NCBI GenBank assembly: GCA_025060325.1
Contig: JANXBW010000010.1
Coordinates: 1-64,000, forward strand
Direction of reading: 5' to 3'
DNA from: Thermoguttaceae bacterium
GTDB taxonomy: Bacteria; Planctomycetota; Planctomycetia; Pirellulales; Thermoguttaceae
DNA: 64,000 nucleotides
The stretch's first letter is position 1; the number at the start of each line of letters is the position of its first letter. The position numbers and the translations under genes are program-made. Under the pieces are notes generated by a model. That model searched no databases, was not told the origin of the DNA, and saw only the letters and a program-made list of their open reading frames with translations. This document shows, in pieces, positions 17,712-26,342 of this stretch.

Positions 17712-19043
17712 CTAAACGCCTTCGAACGGATCGCGAAGTGGCCGAGAGCGCAGCAGGTTGGCCTCTTCGTCGCCGGGGAACGACACGGTCTGCGGGTCAA
17801 ACCGCACCTTCCGATCCAAGATCCAGGCAATTGCCGCGGCATGGCAGGCGATGTGCGAGTGGCGCATGGTTTCCGCATTGGCGACCGGTTGGCCCCCGTG
17901 ACGCACACAGTCGAAGAAATTCCGGGCGTGGGCCGAAACGTCCAGACCTTTGATTCGCTTGACCTTCTCGGGGATTTCCGATTTTAGACTGGGGGGATGG
18001 ACCTCAATTTCACCCTCGTCGCCGGTTTCCACCCAGCCTTGATCGCCCACAAATCGCACAGGGCAGGTCCCCAGCCGGGTGATGAATTGTGGACTTCGAT
18101 CCCCAAAGGGGGTTTTTAGAAATTCCAAAATAAGTTGGACGCCGTTGGCATATCGGCACACAATCCGTCCCTTTTGTGGTTCATATTCGACGGGCATAGT
18201 GTCGTCAGCGCCAATCGCCCATTGACATAGGTCCACAGTATGGGCGCCCCAGTCGAGCAACCTGGCTCCGGAGTCAAAGTCCCATTGTCCCCGCCACTGG
18301 CCTTGAACATAGGCCTGGTTATATGGGCGCCACGGAGCCGGCCCCAGCCAAAGGTTCCAGTCGAGTACCTCCTTGGGCGGGGTTTTTTCCCGCGGTAACC
18401 AATCGTTCATCAACAACGGTTCGTATACAGACGCGTATAGCGTGTGGATTTTCCCCAGCTTTCCGCTCCGCGCTAACTCCACAGCATACTGAAAATTGGG
18501 CACACTGCGGCGCTGGGTGCCTGCTTGAAAGACCTTCCCTGTCTCCCGAAAAACTCGGGCGATTTCCTGGCACAGGGCAATGGTCAGCCCGCAGGGTTTT
18601 TCGCAGTAAACATGTTTACCGGCCTTGGCAGCCATGATAGATGCAGTGGCATGCCAGCGGTCTCCTGTGGCGACCATCACCGTGTCAATGTCGCGCCGAT
18701 CGAGAAGTTCGCGAAGGTCCCGATAAACGCGGCAATCTTTGTTGCCGTAGTGTTTGTCGACCAATTCTTTGCCGGCCTCTCGTCGGGCGGCAGATACGTC
18801 GGCAATGGCCACACACCGGATATCCGGTAGGTTGAGCATAGCCTGGAGGTTGTAAGTTGCCCGCGGCCCGATGCCAATCACGCCTAGGGTAATCCTCTCG
18901 CTTGGGGCTACCTGACCGCTAAGGCCCAAAGCGGAAGCTGGCACCACCCAGGGCAACGACAAAGTTAATCCAGCTGAGGCGGAATGGTGGATAAAATCCC
19001 GGCGGTTTTGCTTGGCATTCGCTACGGTCCGGTTTGGGTCCAT
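17712..19043 (-). CDS. Tat-exported Gfo/Idh/MocA family oxidoreductase
   Basis: 443 residues. The N-terminus has a twin-arginine signal (NRRDFIHHSASAGLTLSLPW), so the folded, cofactor-loaded protein is expected outside the cytoplasmic membrane. The Rossmann strand is ITLGVIGIGPRA; EKPCGLT is the family's conserved Lys-Pro motif, followed by GTQRRSVPNFQ, and the C-terminal half carries the alpha/beta substrate domain with GARLLDWGAHTVDLCQWA. Relatives use tightly bound NAD(P) to oxidise or isomerise sugars and glycosides. Planctomycetes have many such exported paralogues of unknown substrate. A second copy is at 39396-40790. A palindrome at 19102-19114 lies about 60 bases upstream of the start. 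Confidence 0.9.
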   Translation of the reverse strand: MDPNRTVANAKQNRRDFIHHSASAGLTLSLPWVVPASALGLSGQVAPSERITLGVIGIGPRATYNLQAMLNLPDIRCVAIADVSAARREAGKELVDKHYGNKDCRVYRDLRELLDRRDIDTVMVATGDRWHATASIMAAKAGKHVYCEKPCGLTIALCQEIARVFRETGKVFQAGTQRRSVPNFQYAVELARSGKLGKIHTLYASVYEPLLMNDWLPREKTPPKEVLDWNLWLGPAPWRPYNQAYVQGQWRGQWDFDSGARLLDWGAHTVDLCQWAIGADDTMPVEYEPQKGRIVCRYANGVQLILEFLKTPFGDRSPQFITRLGTCPVRFVGDQGWVETGDEGEIEVHPPSLKSEIPEKVKRIKGLDVSAHARNFFDCVRHGGQPVANAETMRHSHIACHAAAIAWILDRKVRFDPQTVSFPGDEEANLLRSRPLRDPFEGV

Positions 19044-19498
19044 GGATGCTTCTCCCTTCGCACGAATCGAATAGACAAACCCGGTACAACCGTGCCCCCA
19101 CTATCCGTCGGATAATCCTTAAAGGCGGCGACTGTGGTTTGGCCGAACTCGCGGGTCCTGCTGGAAGAAATACCGGACAGGGTGCTAATGCCGCGACCAA
19201 GCTCGGCTATCGGCTGCTTATATATCTTCCGTCCTTTCCTGTGGCATTTCTTTCCCGTCCCTGGCCGATTCCTTCCGGGCGGGGTTGAGCATAGGTTCTC
19301 ACCCCTGCCATCAACGGCGGAACAATGGTGTCCTTTCCGTGCGAGGTCCCTGGCCGGCTTCTGCTTGGTCAGTCTTCCAGGTCGACACTGGGGCCCCGGC
19401 TTTATTGCCGTAGTGGGGAAGTGCGATTACAATAAGGTAGAGGCGGGCCGGTTGCAAATCCTTATCGGGGGTAGCCTTCAGGACTGTTTGACCAACCA
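19044..19498. other. Divergent intergenic region with a 13-bp palindrome
   Basis: Lies between the minus-strand oxidoreductase and the plus-strand sigma factor. TATCCG, one base, CGGATA (19102-19114) is a perfect dyad at an operator-like distance from the oxidoreductase start. No promoter hexamers are convincing and no ORF is supported. Confidence 0.45.
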
Positions 19499-20083
19499 GT
19501 GGGTGCGGACGTGGTCCTTTCCGAGATTGACCGCAATTTGCTTGAGCGCTGCTTGGCTCGCAAGCCTCGGAGTTGGGAAGACTTTGTTGACCGGTTTCTC
19601 GGCCTTTTCTATCACGTGATTGACCACACCGCCTCGATCTGCCACGTGCACCTTACGCCTGCCGATCGGGACGACCTTTGCGCGGAGATTTTTTATCGAC
19701 TCGTGGAGAACGATTTTGCCATCCTTCGGCGGTTCCGCGGTCAGGCAAGTTTGGCGAGTTATCTGGCAGTGGTAGGCCGACGAATTGCTTTACGATGGCT
19801 CCGGCAGAGGATGGCTAAAGGGGCGGCCGAGTCTCTTCCTGAGGTTGCGCCTCCAGGTTTGGAAGCGTTTGCCGACGTGGGAGCCCGCGATGAAATCGAA
19901 CGGCTGTTGGCCAAGCTGCCTGAACCGGACTCGCAGGCGATGCGGCTTTTTTACTTGGAAGGAAAAGCTTACACGGAAATTGCCCGGGAGCTTGGTGTCT
20001 CGCCGAATAGCGTCGGTCCCATTCTTTCCCGAGCCCGGGAACGGCTTAAAAGAGAGTTGGCTTCCCAAGGCTCAAGCGCTTAA
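19499..20083 (+). CDS. ECF-like sigma-70 family RNA polymerase sigma factor
   Basis: 194 residues, the size of an extracytoplasmic-function type sigma factor. Region 2 spans about residues 25-95: DLCAEIFYRLVENDFAILRR then FRGQASLASYLAVVGRRIAL, which matches the helix pair that binds the -10 element. Region 4 spans about 130-190: LAKLPEPDSQAMRLFYLEGK, YTEIARELGVSPNSVGPILS (helix-turn-helix for the -35 element) and RARERLKREL. Region 3 is absent, as in ECF factors. No anti-sigma gene is adjacent. It converges on a receiver-like gene only 26 bases away. The start is GTG 19499 or GTG 19511; neither has a strong ribosome binding site. Confidence 0.88.
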   Translation: MGADVVLSEIDRNLLERCLARKPRSWEDFVDRFLGLFYHVIDHTASICHVHLTPADRDDLCAEIFYRLVENDFAILRRFRGQASLASYLAVVGRRIALRWLRQRMAKGAAESLPEVAPPGLEAFADVGARDEIERLLAKLPEPDSQAMRLFYLEGKAYTEIARELGVSPNSVGPILSRARERLKRELASQGSSA

Positions 20084-20109
20084 GCTTGCTGTTAGCAACT
20101 CGTTGGCCT

Positions 20110-21102
20110 CTAGCTTTTCCCGGTGCGAAAAGTCGCGACAATCCCCTCTCCGAAGTCAACGTGTAGGGCTTTTTGTCCACAAGAATTGGCTCTACAAGCA
20201 TTCCCCGTTTGCGCCGCACGATTTAGAGCTTGGACGGCGAAGTTGAGAAAATGCTCAAGATCCACAGGCTTTGCCATAACCTGACACGGGCCAAGATCTT
20301 GAAGGGTAGCTGTTTCCTGCGGACGGGGAAAGGCCTGCAAAACGAGGATAGGGACGTTTTGATTGTGTAGACGAATCTCCTTAACCGTTTGTCGAAGTTC
20401 GGGGATCTCCGCTAAAATGTCAACTATTACTAACTCGGCTCGGCAAAGCTCCTCCTGCATGGCGGAAGCGTTCCCGATCTGCCGGAGCCAAGCGCACCTC
20501 CACCCAACGGATCGCAAGGTATCCTGGAGCAAGCGAAAGTTTTCGAAAATGGGTGTGATAAGCACAGCAGAACCCGGTGCAGGCTGTGGGGTGTAGTCAC
20601 CGCCAAGAGTGTCGCCACTGGTAGGTTCCTGGGCCTGTCTGCTGATTGCCACTTGGGATTTAGAGGTTTTTTCGAAGAGGACATATTCTTCCGGCGTTGA
20701 CGTTCGTGGCAAAGAGGTGACGGCTAGGCGATCAGCTTTGAAGCATGCCAAGAATTCGCCCCAAAATGTTGACCAATCATGCCAGAAGATGCGGAGTGCC
20801 CCGTTGATCGGCCGGGCCGTGCGAGTTTCGCCTTCGGCCCATGCGCCTAGCACCACCACTAAAGGGGTGAGAGGAAAGAAGCTGCAAACCTGGTGCACCA
20901 AAGCTATCTCCCCGGGGAGTAACGGCGATGGCTGTAAGAGGACGATAAGGTCGGGCGGTTCGCCAAGAATGCGCACCAAACTGAGCGCTCCCTTGGGGTC
21001 GGCAGCTTCGTAAAGGGAAGTTTCCTTACCAAGGTCGTCCACAATTCCGCAAAACTCAGTTCGTGTACTGTCGCCCACCAGTAATACCTGTGGCCGCGGC
21101 AT
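20110..21102 (-). CDS. Protein with two receiver-like (CheY-like) domains, first one degenerate
   Basis: 330 residues, no signal peptide. Residues 1-110 start with PQVLLVGDSTRTEF, resembling the first strand and acidic pocket of a response-regulator receiver, but the phospho-acceptor position on strand 3 reads LIVLLQPS with no Asp. After a linker of about 50 residues, a second copy starts near residue 175 (SAVLITPIFENFRLLQD), has a strand-3 Asp in LVIVDIL and a late Lys in VMAKPVDLEHF, so it keeps the aspartate and lysine of an active receiver, though the first acidic pair is missing. No output domain is visible. It may be a pseudo-receiver scaffold. It is 123 bases downstream of the HTH-EIIA gene on the same strand. 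Confidence 0.55.
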   Translation of the reverse strand: MPRPQVLLVGDSTRTEFCGIVDDLGKETSLYEAADPKGALSLVRILGEPPDLIVLLQPSPLLPGEIALVHQVCSFFPLTPLVVVLGAWAEGETRTARPINGALRIFWHDWSTFWGEFLACFKADRLAVTSLPRTSTPEEYVLFEKTSKSQVAISRQAQEPTSGDTLGGDYTPQPAPGSAVLITPIFENFRLLQDTLRSVGWRCAWLRQIGNASAMQEELCRAELVIVDILAEIPELRQTVKEIRLHNQNVPILVLQAFPRPQETATLQDLGPCQVMAKPVDLEHFLNFAVQALNRAAQTGNACRANSCGQKALHVDFGEGIVATFRTGKS

Positions 21103-21225
21103 TGATTAGCCCCAGAACTGGAGATGGACTGCTATTGAGGAGCGGTTCTTGAAGTCAGGCTCCGGTACGGTCTTACCCTGACAAGCACTTGTCGACTTTG
21201 TTGCCCGAAGGACAACGGCGAATCT

Positions 21226-21939
21226 TTAACTTTCGAGCATCTTTTGTTCACAATCGGCGATCCACTCTCTTGCGGCTTTCGCGTCAGAGATTTGACGAAG
21301 CCCTGCCAAAAAGCCCTCCTGGGTCAAAAGGCGACTTAGCCTCGCTAGTGTACGTAGATGCTGTCGATCGTCCACAGAGCAGATAAGAAAGAATATATCT
21401 GTCAGTCCGGATCGGTTTCCGCCAAAGGGTATTCCGCTTGTTGTGACTCCTAAGGCAAGGAAAGGTTTTTCCAGAATAGCTGGCATTGGCCGACGCGGGT
21501 GTAGAAGCGCTACGCCAATATCTAGGGCCGTCGAGCACAGAGATTCTCGGGCGCGGACGGCCTCAAGCATCGACTCCGGGTCCCACAACCAACCGGTGCG
21601 GGCTGCCAGTGCTACCATTTCCCGGAGGACCCCTTCGCGACTTCGAGCATCAAGGGGCACAGCAATGGCTTCTAGAGGCAGGAGGTCGAGAATACGAAGC
21701 TCGTCGGTTTCTGTGCCGGAAATCGGGCGGCTAAAAGTAGCTTCCCAGTTGAGAAGTTCGCTTTCGTCGGCTAGGCCGATCCTTTCTTCCAACCATTGGT
21801 GAACTTCGGCGCGGGAAAAACGCCACTGTCCTCCAATTTTCCTGCCGGGCAGGACACGCCGCTCGGCAAGCTTGAGCACCTGGTCGGGACGAAGGTGCAA
21901 ATATTCCGCTAGGCCGCGGATGTCAAATTCTTCCTGCAT
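21226..21939 (-). CDS. Excisionase-type HTH fused to PTS EIIA(Ntr)-like domain
   Basis: 237 residues. Residues 5-55 form a MerR/excisionase-type DNA-binding domain (RGLAEYLHLRPDQVLKLAER, then GGQWRFSRAEVHQWLEERI). Residues 80-235 match the PTS IIA type 2/PtsN fold: ATP-independent phosphotransfer from HPr to a His, here the one in GVALLHPRRP, and then LGVTTSGIPFG and DIFFLICSVDDRQHLRTLARLS. In proteobacteria EIIA(Ntr) signals nitrogen and potassium status by protein contact; fused to a DNA-binding domain it would more likely be a phosphorylation-responsive transcription regulator, which is inference. No HPr or enzyme I gene is in the window. The neighbour downstream is the double-receiver gene. 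Confidence 0.82.
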   Translation of the reverse strand: MQEEFDIRGLAEYLHLRPDQVLKLAERRVLPGRKIGGQWRFSRAEVHQWLEERIGLADESELLNWEATFSRPISGTETDELRILDLLPLEAIAVPLDARSREGVLREMVALAARTGWLWDPESMLEAVRARESLCSTALDIGVALLHPRRPMPAILEKPFLALGVTTSGIPFGGNRSGLTDIFFLICSVDDRQHLRTLARLSRLLTQEGFLAGLRQISDAKAAREWIADCEQKMLES

Positions 21940-22980
21940 GGTGGAATAACATTTCCCTTCCTTAAAGCTGTCCGGGAAAGGCGGCTTTTAGTGGTTACTT
22001 TCGCCGAGGCCGAGCCCATCTGGCCAGTTTGGAAGCCTGGCGTACTCTAAAGGCCTGGACTTCCCGGAAGCATGTGGCTAGTGCTAATTTAGCGATAGTT
22101 CTTTTCGGGGCTGCGGTCGCCGGGGCTATCCCGTCTGACGATTCGGCTTCGAACCGAGTCTGCGGAGATTGCTGCACTTTAGTCGGCCGGATCCAAGGTG
22201 GGCAAAATTGTACCTTGGGCGGCTCGGTTTGTGCGGCGTGAATTCGTGGCCAAACCGAACCGTTGGCCGTAGACCGGCTTCGACACGCAACCTGCGGCAA
22301 TTGCAAGATTAAGATGATAAATTCAGTGTACTATTGCTCGCCTTATCGTAGTATGTACGGGCCCCAGCCTCCCCTGCCTGCAAAGCCTAACGACATCTGG
22401 GCGCTGCGGCCATCCGTCTGATCAGGCGTCCCCACCCTAGAGGGGCCAAACCAATAGGTTTGGACCAACAAAGAAAAGCAATCAGGTTTAGCGCCCGCCC
22501 GATATTCCCACAAGGTTGGAACGAAATGGTGCTACGGTCCCCCACTCGGGGCATCAGCCCGATGCCCTTGCCAACTTTGAAAAGGACTCGCGTTCGGCCT
22601 CAGGCGGCACTTTGCCTGTCGCAGGAGCGCGGGATTGGGCGTCGCTAAACCAAAGCCGCGTGAGAATCACCTGTGGTTTAGTCCAACTTTGCTCGGCCGC
22701 GACTCTCAGGATAATTTTGTCGGCTTGAGGCGACTTAAAAACGTATAATCTGCTAAAAAGCCAATACTTTTTGGTAAGGGATTCGATTAAGATTTTCGGA
22801 GTAGGATCGGATTTAGGGAAACGAGGTGGTGCGAACGGCCGAGGGCGTTTGCCGTTTTCGACTGCCGATCATCAGTCCAGGGCGCGGAGGAGGCCCTCGA
22901 CACCTTTTCCAACCGGGAAAGGGTTTGACGGATAGCTCAGAAGTTTCGAGTTCATTTCGCACATTGGAGTCCGTGTACTT
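21940..22980. other. Divergent intergenic region, 1.04 kb, with structured leader of the Fe-S carrier gene
   Basis: TATAAT at 22744-22749 is a good -10 box without a matching -35, and would give the downstream gene a leader of about 225 bases. That leader can form AACGGC...GCCGTT (around 22833-22855), AGGGC...GCCCT (around 22878-22896) and CCTTTTCC (22903-22910), AACC loop, GGGAAAGG (22915-22922). Further left, TACTA and TAGTA repeat in inverted order near 22329-22354. No ORF is supported. Confidence 0.45.
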
Positions 22981-23316
22981 ATGGCAATCACATTGACTGA
23001 AACCGCCGCTCAAGAGATTCAGCGAATATTCGAATCGCAGAATCTAGACCAGGAAACCACGTTTATCCGAATGTCCATCGCCGGCGGGGGTTGCAGTGGG
23101 CTTCAGTATAGCTTGGGGTTTGACACTGAGTTCGACCCGGCTATCGACACGAAGTTCGAGCAGCATGGGGTCACGATTGTCACTCGGAAAAAGTTCGCTT
23201 TGCACTTGGATGGCACGGTAATCGACTTCTACGAAGGACCGTTGGGCCGCGGCTTTACGATCGATAACCCCAATTATCCAAAGGGCGGTGGTTGCCCTGG
23301 TTGCGGCGGCAGGTAA
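22981..23316 (+). CDS. A-type iron-sulfur cluster carrier (IscA/ErpA/HesB family)
   Basis: 111 residues, normal length. A-type carriers accept Fe-S clusters from the assembly scaffold and pass them to target proteins in the cytoplasm. The motif GGGCSGLQY holds the first conserved Cys (Cys38). The usual C-terminal ligand pair is Cys-Gly-Cys (CxC), but here it is GGCPGCGGR, so the two Cys (105 and 108) are separated by two residues (CxxC). The spacing difference is read directly from the sequence. The rest of the fold is canonical (GFDTEFDPAIDTKFEQHG, LDGTVIDFYEGPLGRGFTID). It has its own leader and is convergent with the YhaN gene. Cluster-assembly partners (iscS, iscU, suf) are not in the window. 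Confidence 0.9.
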   Translation: MAITLTETAAQEIQRIFESQNLDQETTFIRMSIAGGGCSGLQYSLGFDTEFDPAIDTKFEQHGVTIVTRKKFALHLDGTVIDFYEGPLGRGFTIDNPNYPKGGGCPGCGGR

Positions 23317-23432
23317 ATCTAAGCAAAGGCGAACCTTTTCCCAAGATCTGCCGCACCCCGCTGAGGGGAGAACCGGTCATCTCCGTCCGGAGGCACAGCT
23401 CGGGCTTTTCGAATGCGCCTACTGCGTTGACT

Positions 23433-23467
23433 TTCCGCGCGTTTCTAGGCGCGGAAGATATTCCGCG
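23433..23467. repeat. Three alternating arms forming mutually exclusive hairpins
   Basis: Arm A TTCCGCGC (23433-23440), arm B GCGCGGAA (23449-23456), arm C TTCCGCG (23461-23467). B pairs perfectly with A (8 bp, 8-base loop) or with C (7 bp, GATA loop). It lies in the 366-bp gap between two convergent genes and may serve as a two-way terminator, though no U-tract is present. The rest of that gap (23317-23682) shows nothing else. Confidence 0.5.
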
Positions 23468-23682
23468 TGGGTGGGGCTGGTCGCGCAGCAGCTTGGACGG
23501 CACCGGCTGTAATTACCTCTTGTCCACTAGCGATTCCCGGGCTGGGCGCGTCTACGGACTCACCCGGCTGAAACGGGGTCTGCTTTTGGTAATACTGGTT
23601 TATGATTCCGCACCAGAATAGCCGGAAGCGGCTTAACAAGTTTAATCCGCTGAAATCAAGCCCGTGTCGGAAGTCCTTGTCT

Positions 23683-26313
23683 TCAACAAGATTCACTCCG
23701 GTGCTTAATCGGTCGTCCCCATGCCAAAAAGTTCTCGTCATGAGTTACGAGGATCAGCTGCCGTTGTCGTAGAAGGTCACCTAACCCCTCGCTGAAGCGT
23801 TTGCGCCGTTGGGCATCCCACGTTAGAAACGCGTCATCCAAAAGGACCGGAAGGACCACCGAGCCGGCTATGAGGTCAAGAACCGCTAGCCGAACGGCAA
23901 GGGCAAGCTGGTCCCATGTTCCTTGACTAAGCGTTTGATAGTCGCAGGAGAACTTTAAGGCGGGCTCCGCCGGGGCAAATTGGGAACCGTCAGCCAATTC
24001 CCAAGAAAGTTTAAACGTTGAGCTGACCCGGAACTGCCGATCTGTCCGCCCCGTCCACTGCTGCATCAGAGTGTTGATAGACTTTTCCAGCGCAACGGTA
24101 TGGGAGGCTGCGAAAGATGCCTCGGCTTTCTCCAAGATCTTAATCGCCTGCCGTACTGCCGAAGCTTGTTGACTCAGTGGTCCCATCTGTCTTTCGATCT
24201 CCCGCAATCGCTCCTCGGCTTGGGCGGCGTTAAACGAGCCGAATTGGGCGAGAATTCCTTCCTGCCGTGCATAAGAGGTTTTCGCGTCCTCAGTTTTCGT
24301 TTTCATCTTTAAGAGCTTTTCGTCCAGGGCCGCCAAGCCGAGTTGGAGATCTCGAACCCGGGCATCAATTTCCTCAGGAGAGGCTAAAAGCATGGCCTCG
24401 ACCGTTGCCGAGGACTGCGCGAGTGTTTCAAGGTCCCGCTTGAGATTCGCTCGACGATCAACGGCGTCGGCAATTTGCTTCTCCAGCTGGGCAGTATCCT
24501 GGCACGCTAGACTTTCCAGTAGCGCCGCCTTCTCTTTTTCCTTGCTTTCAAGTTGCCTGCGAAGCTCGATAAGCTCGCGAAGTCTCTCCTCCGCTTCCTG
24601 CGGATCGTTGTTTGCTTGTTGAAGAAAGAGCTTCAGGGCTGCGGGAAGCCGCTCCGGCGAAAGCTCCTCACGCAGTCGCTTTTGTTCCTCGACCGTGCGT
24701 TGCCACTCTGCCAGCTGAAGTCGATAAGCGATGTGCCGCTCGGCTAGTTGACCAAGATAAACAGGGTCCGATGTTGACACAAAGGCGACAAGGTTTTGGG
24801 CCTCCTGCAAGTTTGCCTCGGCTTCCGCCATCTGGGCCGAGGCTAGCTGAAATTCCCTTTGAACCTGGGGATATTCAGCCGGCGTAAACATCGGGCGGTA
24901 AAGAGTAAAACACACCCAGGCTGCCAAACCCCCGGCTGTGGCGCTAACAATAACTCCCCCCAGTGCCGCAAGGATTCCTCCGAGCGAAAACGGCGATGCA
25001 TCCCCCGCTAACAGAATTATCAAGAAAAGAATTAGGAGCAGGATGCCCACGGTACCGCCCACTAGCCCAGCCACCAAGGCCTGGCGTTTCCGATCAATTC
25101 GGGGCGCAAGTTCCGCTAACTTCTGTTCTAGCTGACGAAGTCGCCCCCGCCGGGCCTCTGCCTGCCGATAAGCTTCTAAGAAATGCCGGATCCGCTCCGG
25201 GGCATCTGGTGGGAAATGTTCAAATTCAGGGAATTGTTTGGCAAGTTGCTCTTTTTTGTCCTGCAGAGCTGCCTCCGGCATGAGCCGCGATTGCTGGTGC
25301 CGCCAAATCCGAAGTCTGTCCCACAAAGCTTCCAAAGTTGCCAGCGGACTGTCGGCTAACTCCTTTGGCCAGTGGACTAGGCGATCTCGTAGCTGTGCCA
25401 GGTCTGTTTGGATTTTATCCACGCGGTTTCGGATCTTTTCAAGGCGGTCGGCAGTACCTTCAGCCTCAGCAAGCTCGCGCCGAAGTTGGCGTAATCGGTT
25501 CACCGCGGTAAGTTGTGTGGCCAGATTCTCGCGCTCGGATTCAGTTTTCCTCAACTCATCTTGTAAACGAGCTAGTTCATCGGCGATTTGCCGAAGTTTA
25601 CTGAGTTCCAAATTGAAGGCCCCGAGGTCCCGGCGAAGTCTTTCCGCCTCCTCACGCAATTGATCCAGCAAGCCGGGCTTTTGCCCGTCGTGTGAATGAA
25701 TGCCAGCTTGCCGGCTAAAGCGCGTGATTGACCTGTAGCGGGCGATAAGCCTGTCGCGAATCTCCTGTGCCGTGGCATGCCCCGGACCAACAATCAACTC
25801 CTGGACAAGGCTGTCCTCAAAGCGGTAATTCCACGGCTGAGAAATGACAGCCACATGGGAAAATGCCTCCGCAGTGATTGGGGCGAAAACACTTGCGATA
25901 TCTTTTTCCCGCCACCGGATCTGGTCAGGCGTTCTGCCTCGCTGCCGCTGTTTTCCCCGGAAGGTCTTCCGCCAGCTACCTGAGGGGGCTTCCTCTTCGG
26001 CGAGGACTTCTTGTGTGCGGAAATCGCGAATAATCCTCACGCGCCGCGTTGATGTCTCCTGCCCAGTGGTGCTCTCACTGTGGACTAAATAGAGGGAGCC
26101 GCGAAACGGGGCGTCATCCTTTGCATACCAATAGCAGCTTGGCGGGCGATAATTCCAGAGGATAGCTGCCACGGAGCGGAGCAGGGTTGTTTTTCCCGAC
26201 TCGTTGGGCGCGACAAAGACGGCCAGACCTTCTTCGGGAAGTTCGAAAACATGTCGCCCGCCCCAAGGACCTACATTCTCAAGTTCGATCCGGCTGATTG
26301 CTACGCGGCGCAA
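23683..26313 (-). CDS. YhaN-like SMC/SbcC-type ATPase with membrane hairpin
   Basis: 876 residues. Walker A APNESGKT (35-42) near the N-terminus, long coiled coils on either side, an ABC-type signature LSQGTWDQLALAVRL near residue 794 and Walker B LPVLLDDAF near 820, the architecture of SbcC/Rad50-like ATPases. In the middle (about 412-470) lie two strongly hydrophobic segments at the apex where SbcC has its zinc hook, as in the YhaN family; the protein is therefore probably membrane-anchored through the coiled-coil tip. It is 29 bases downstream of the YhaO-like phosphoesterase gene, matching the yhaO-yhaN pairing. Predicted role: DNA-end processing or repair with its nuclease partner. Confidence 0.85.
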   Translation of the reverse strand: MRRVAISRIELENVGPWGGRHVFELPEEGLAVFVAPNESGKTTLLRSVAAILWNYRPPSCYWYAKDDAPFRGSLYLVHSESTTGQETSTRRVRIIRDFRTQEVLAEEEAPSGSWRKTFRGKQRQRGRTPDQIRWREKDIASVFAPITAEAFSHVAVISQPWNYRFEDSLVQELIVGPGHATAQEIRDRLIARYRSITRFSRQAGIHSHDGQKPGLLDQLREEAERLRRDLGAFNLELSKLRQIADELARLQDELRKTESERENLATQLTAVNRLRQLRRELAEAEGTADRLEKIRNRVDKIQTDLAQLRDRLVHWPKELADSPLATLEALWDRLRIWRHQQSRLMPEAALQDKKEQLAKQFPEFEHFPPDAPERIRHFLEAYRQAEARRGRLRQLEQKLAELAPRIDRKRQALVAGLVGGTVGILLLILFLIILLAGDASPFSLGGILAALGGVIVSATAGGLAAWVCFTLYRPMFTPAEYPQVQREFQLASAQMAEAEANLQEAQNLVAFVSTSDPVYLGQLAERHIAYRLQLAEWQRTVEEQKRLREELSPERLPAALKLFLQQANNDPQEAEERLRELIELRRQLESKEKEKAALLESLACQDTAQLEKQIADAVDRRANLKRDLETLAQSSATVEAMLLASPEEIDARVRDLQLGLAALDEKLLKMKTKTEDAKTSYARQEGILAQFGSFNAAQAEERLREIERQMGPLSQQASAVRQAIKILEKAEASFAASHTVALEKSINTLMQQWTGRTDRQFRVSSTFKLSWELADGSQFAPAEPALKFSCDYQTLSQGTWDQLALAVRLAVLDLIAGSVVLPVLLDDAFLTWDAQRRKRFSEGLGDLLRQRQLILVTHDENFLAWGRPIKHRSESC

Positions 26314-26342
26314 AGCAGCTATTCCCCCTTGATGGGAGGTGT

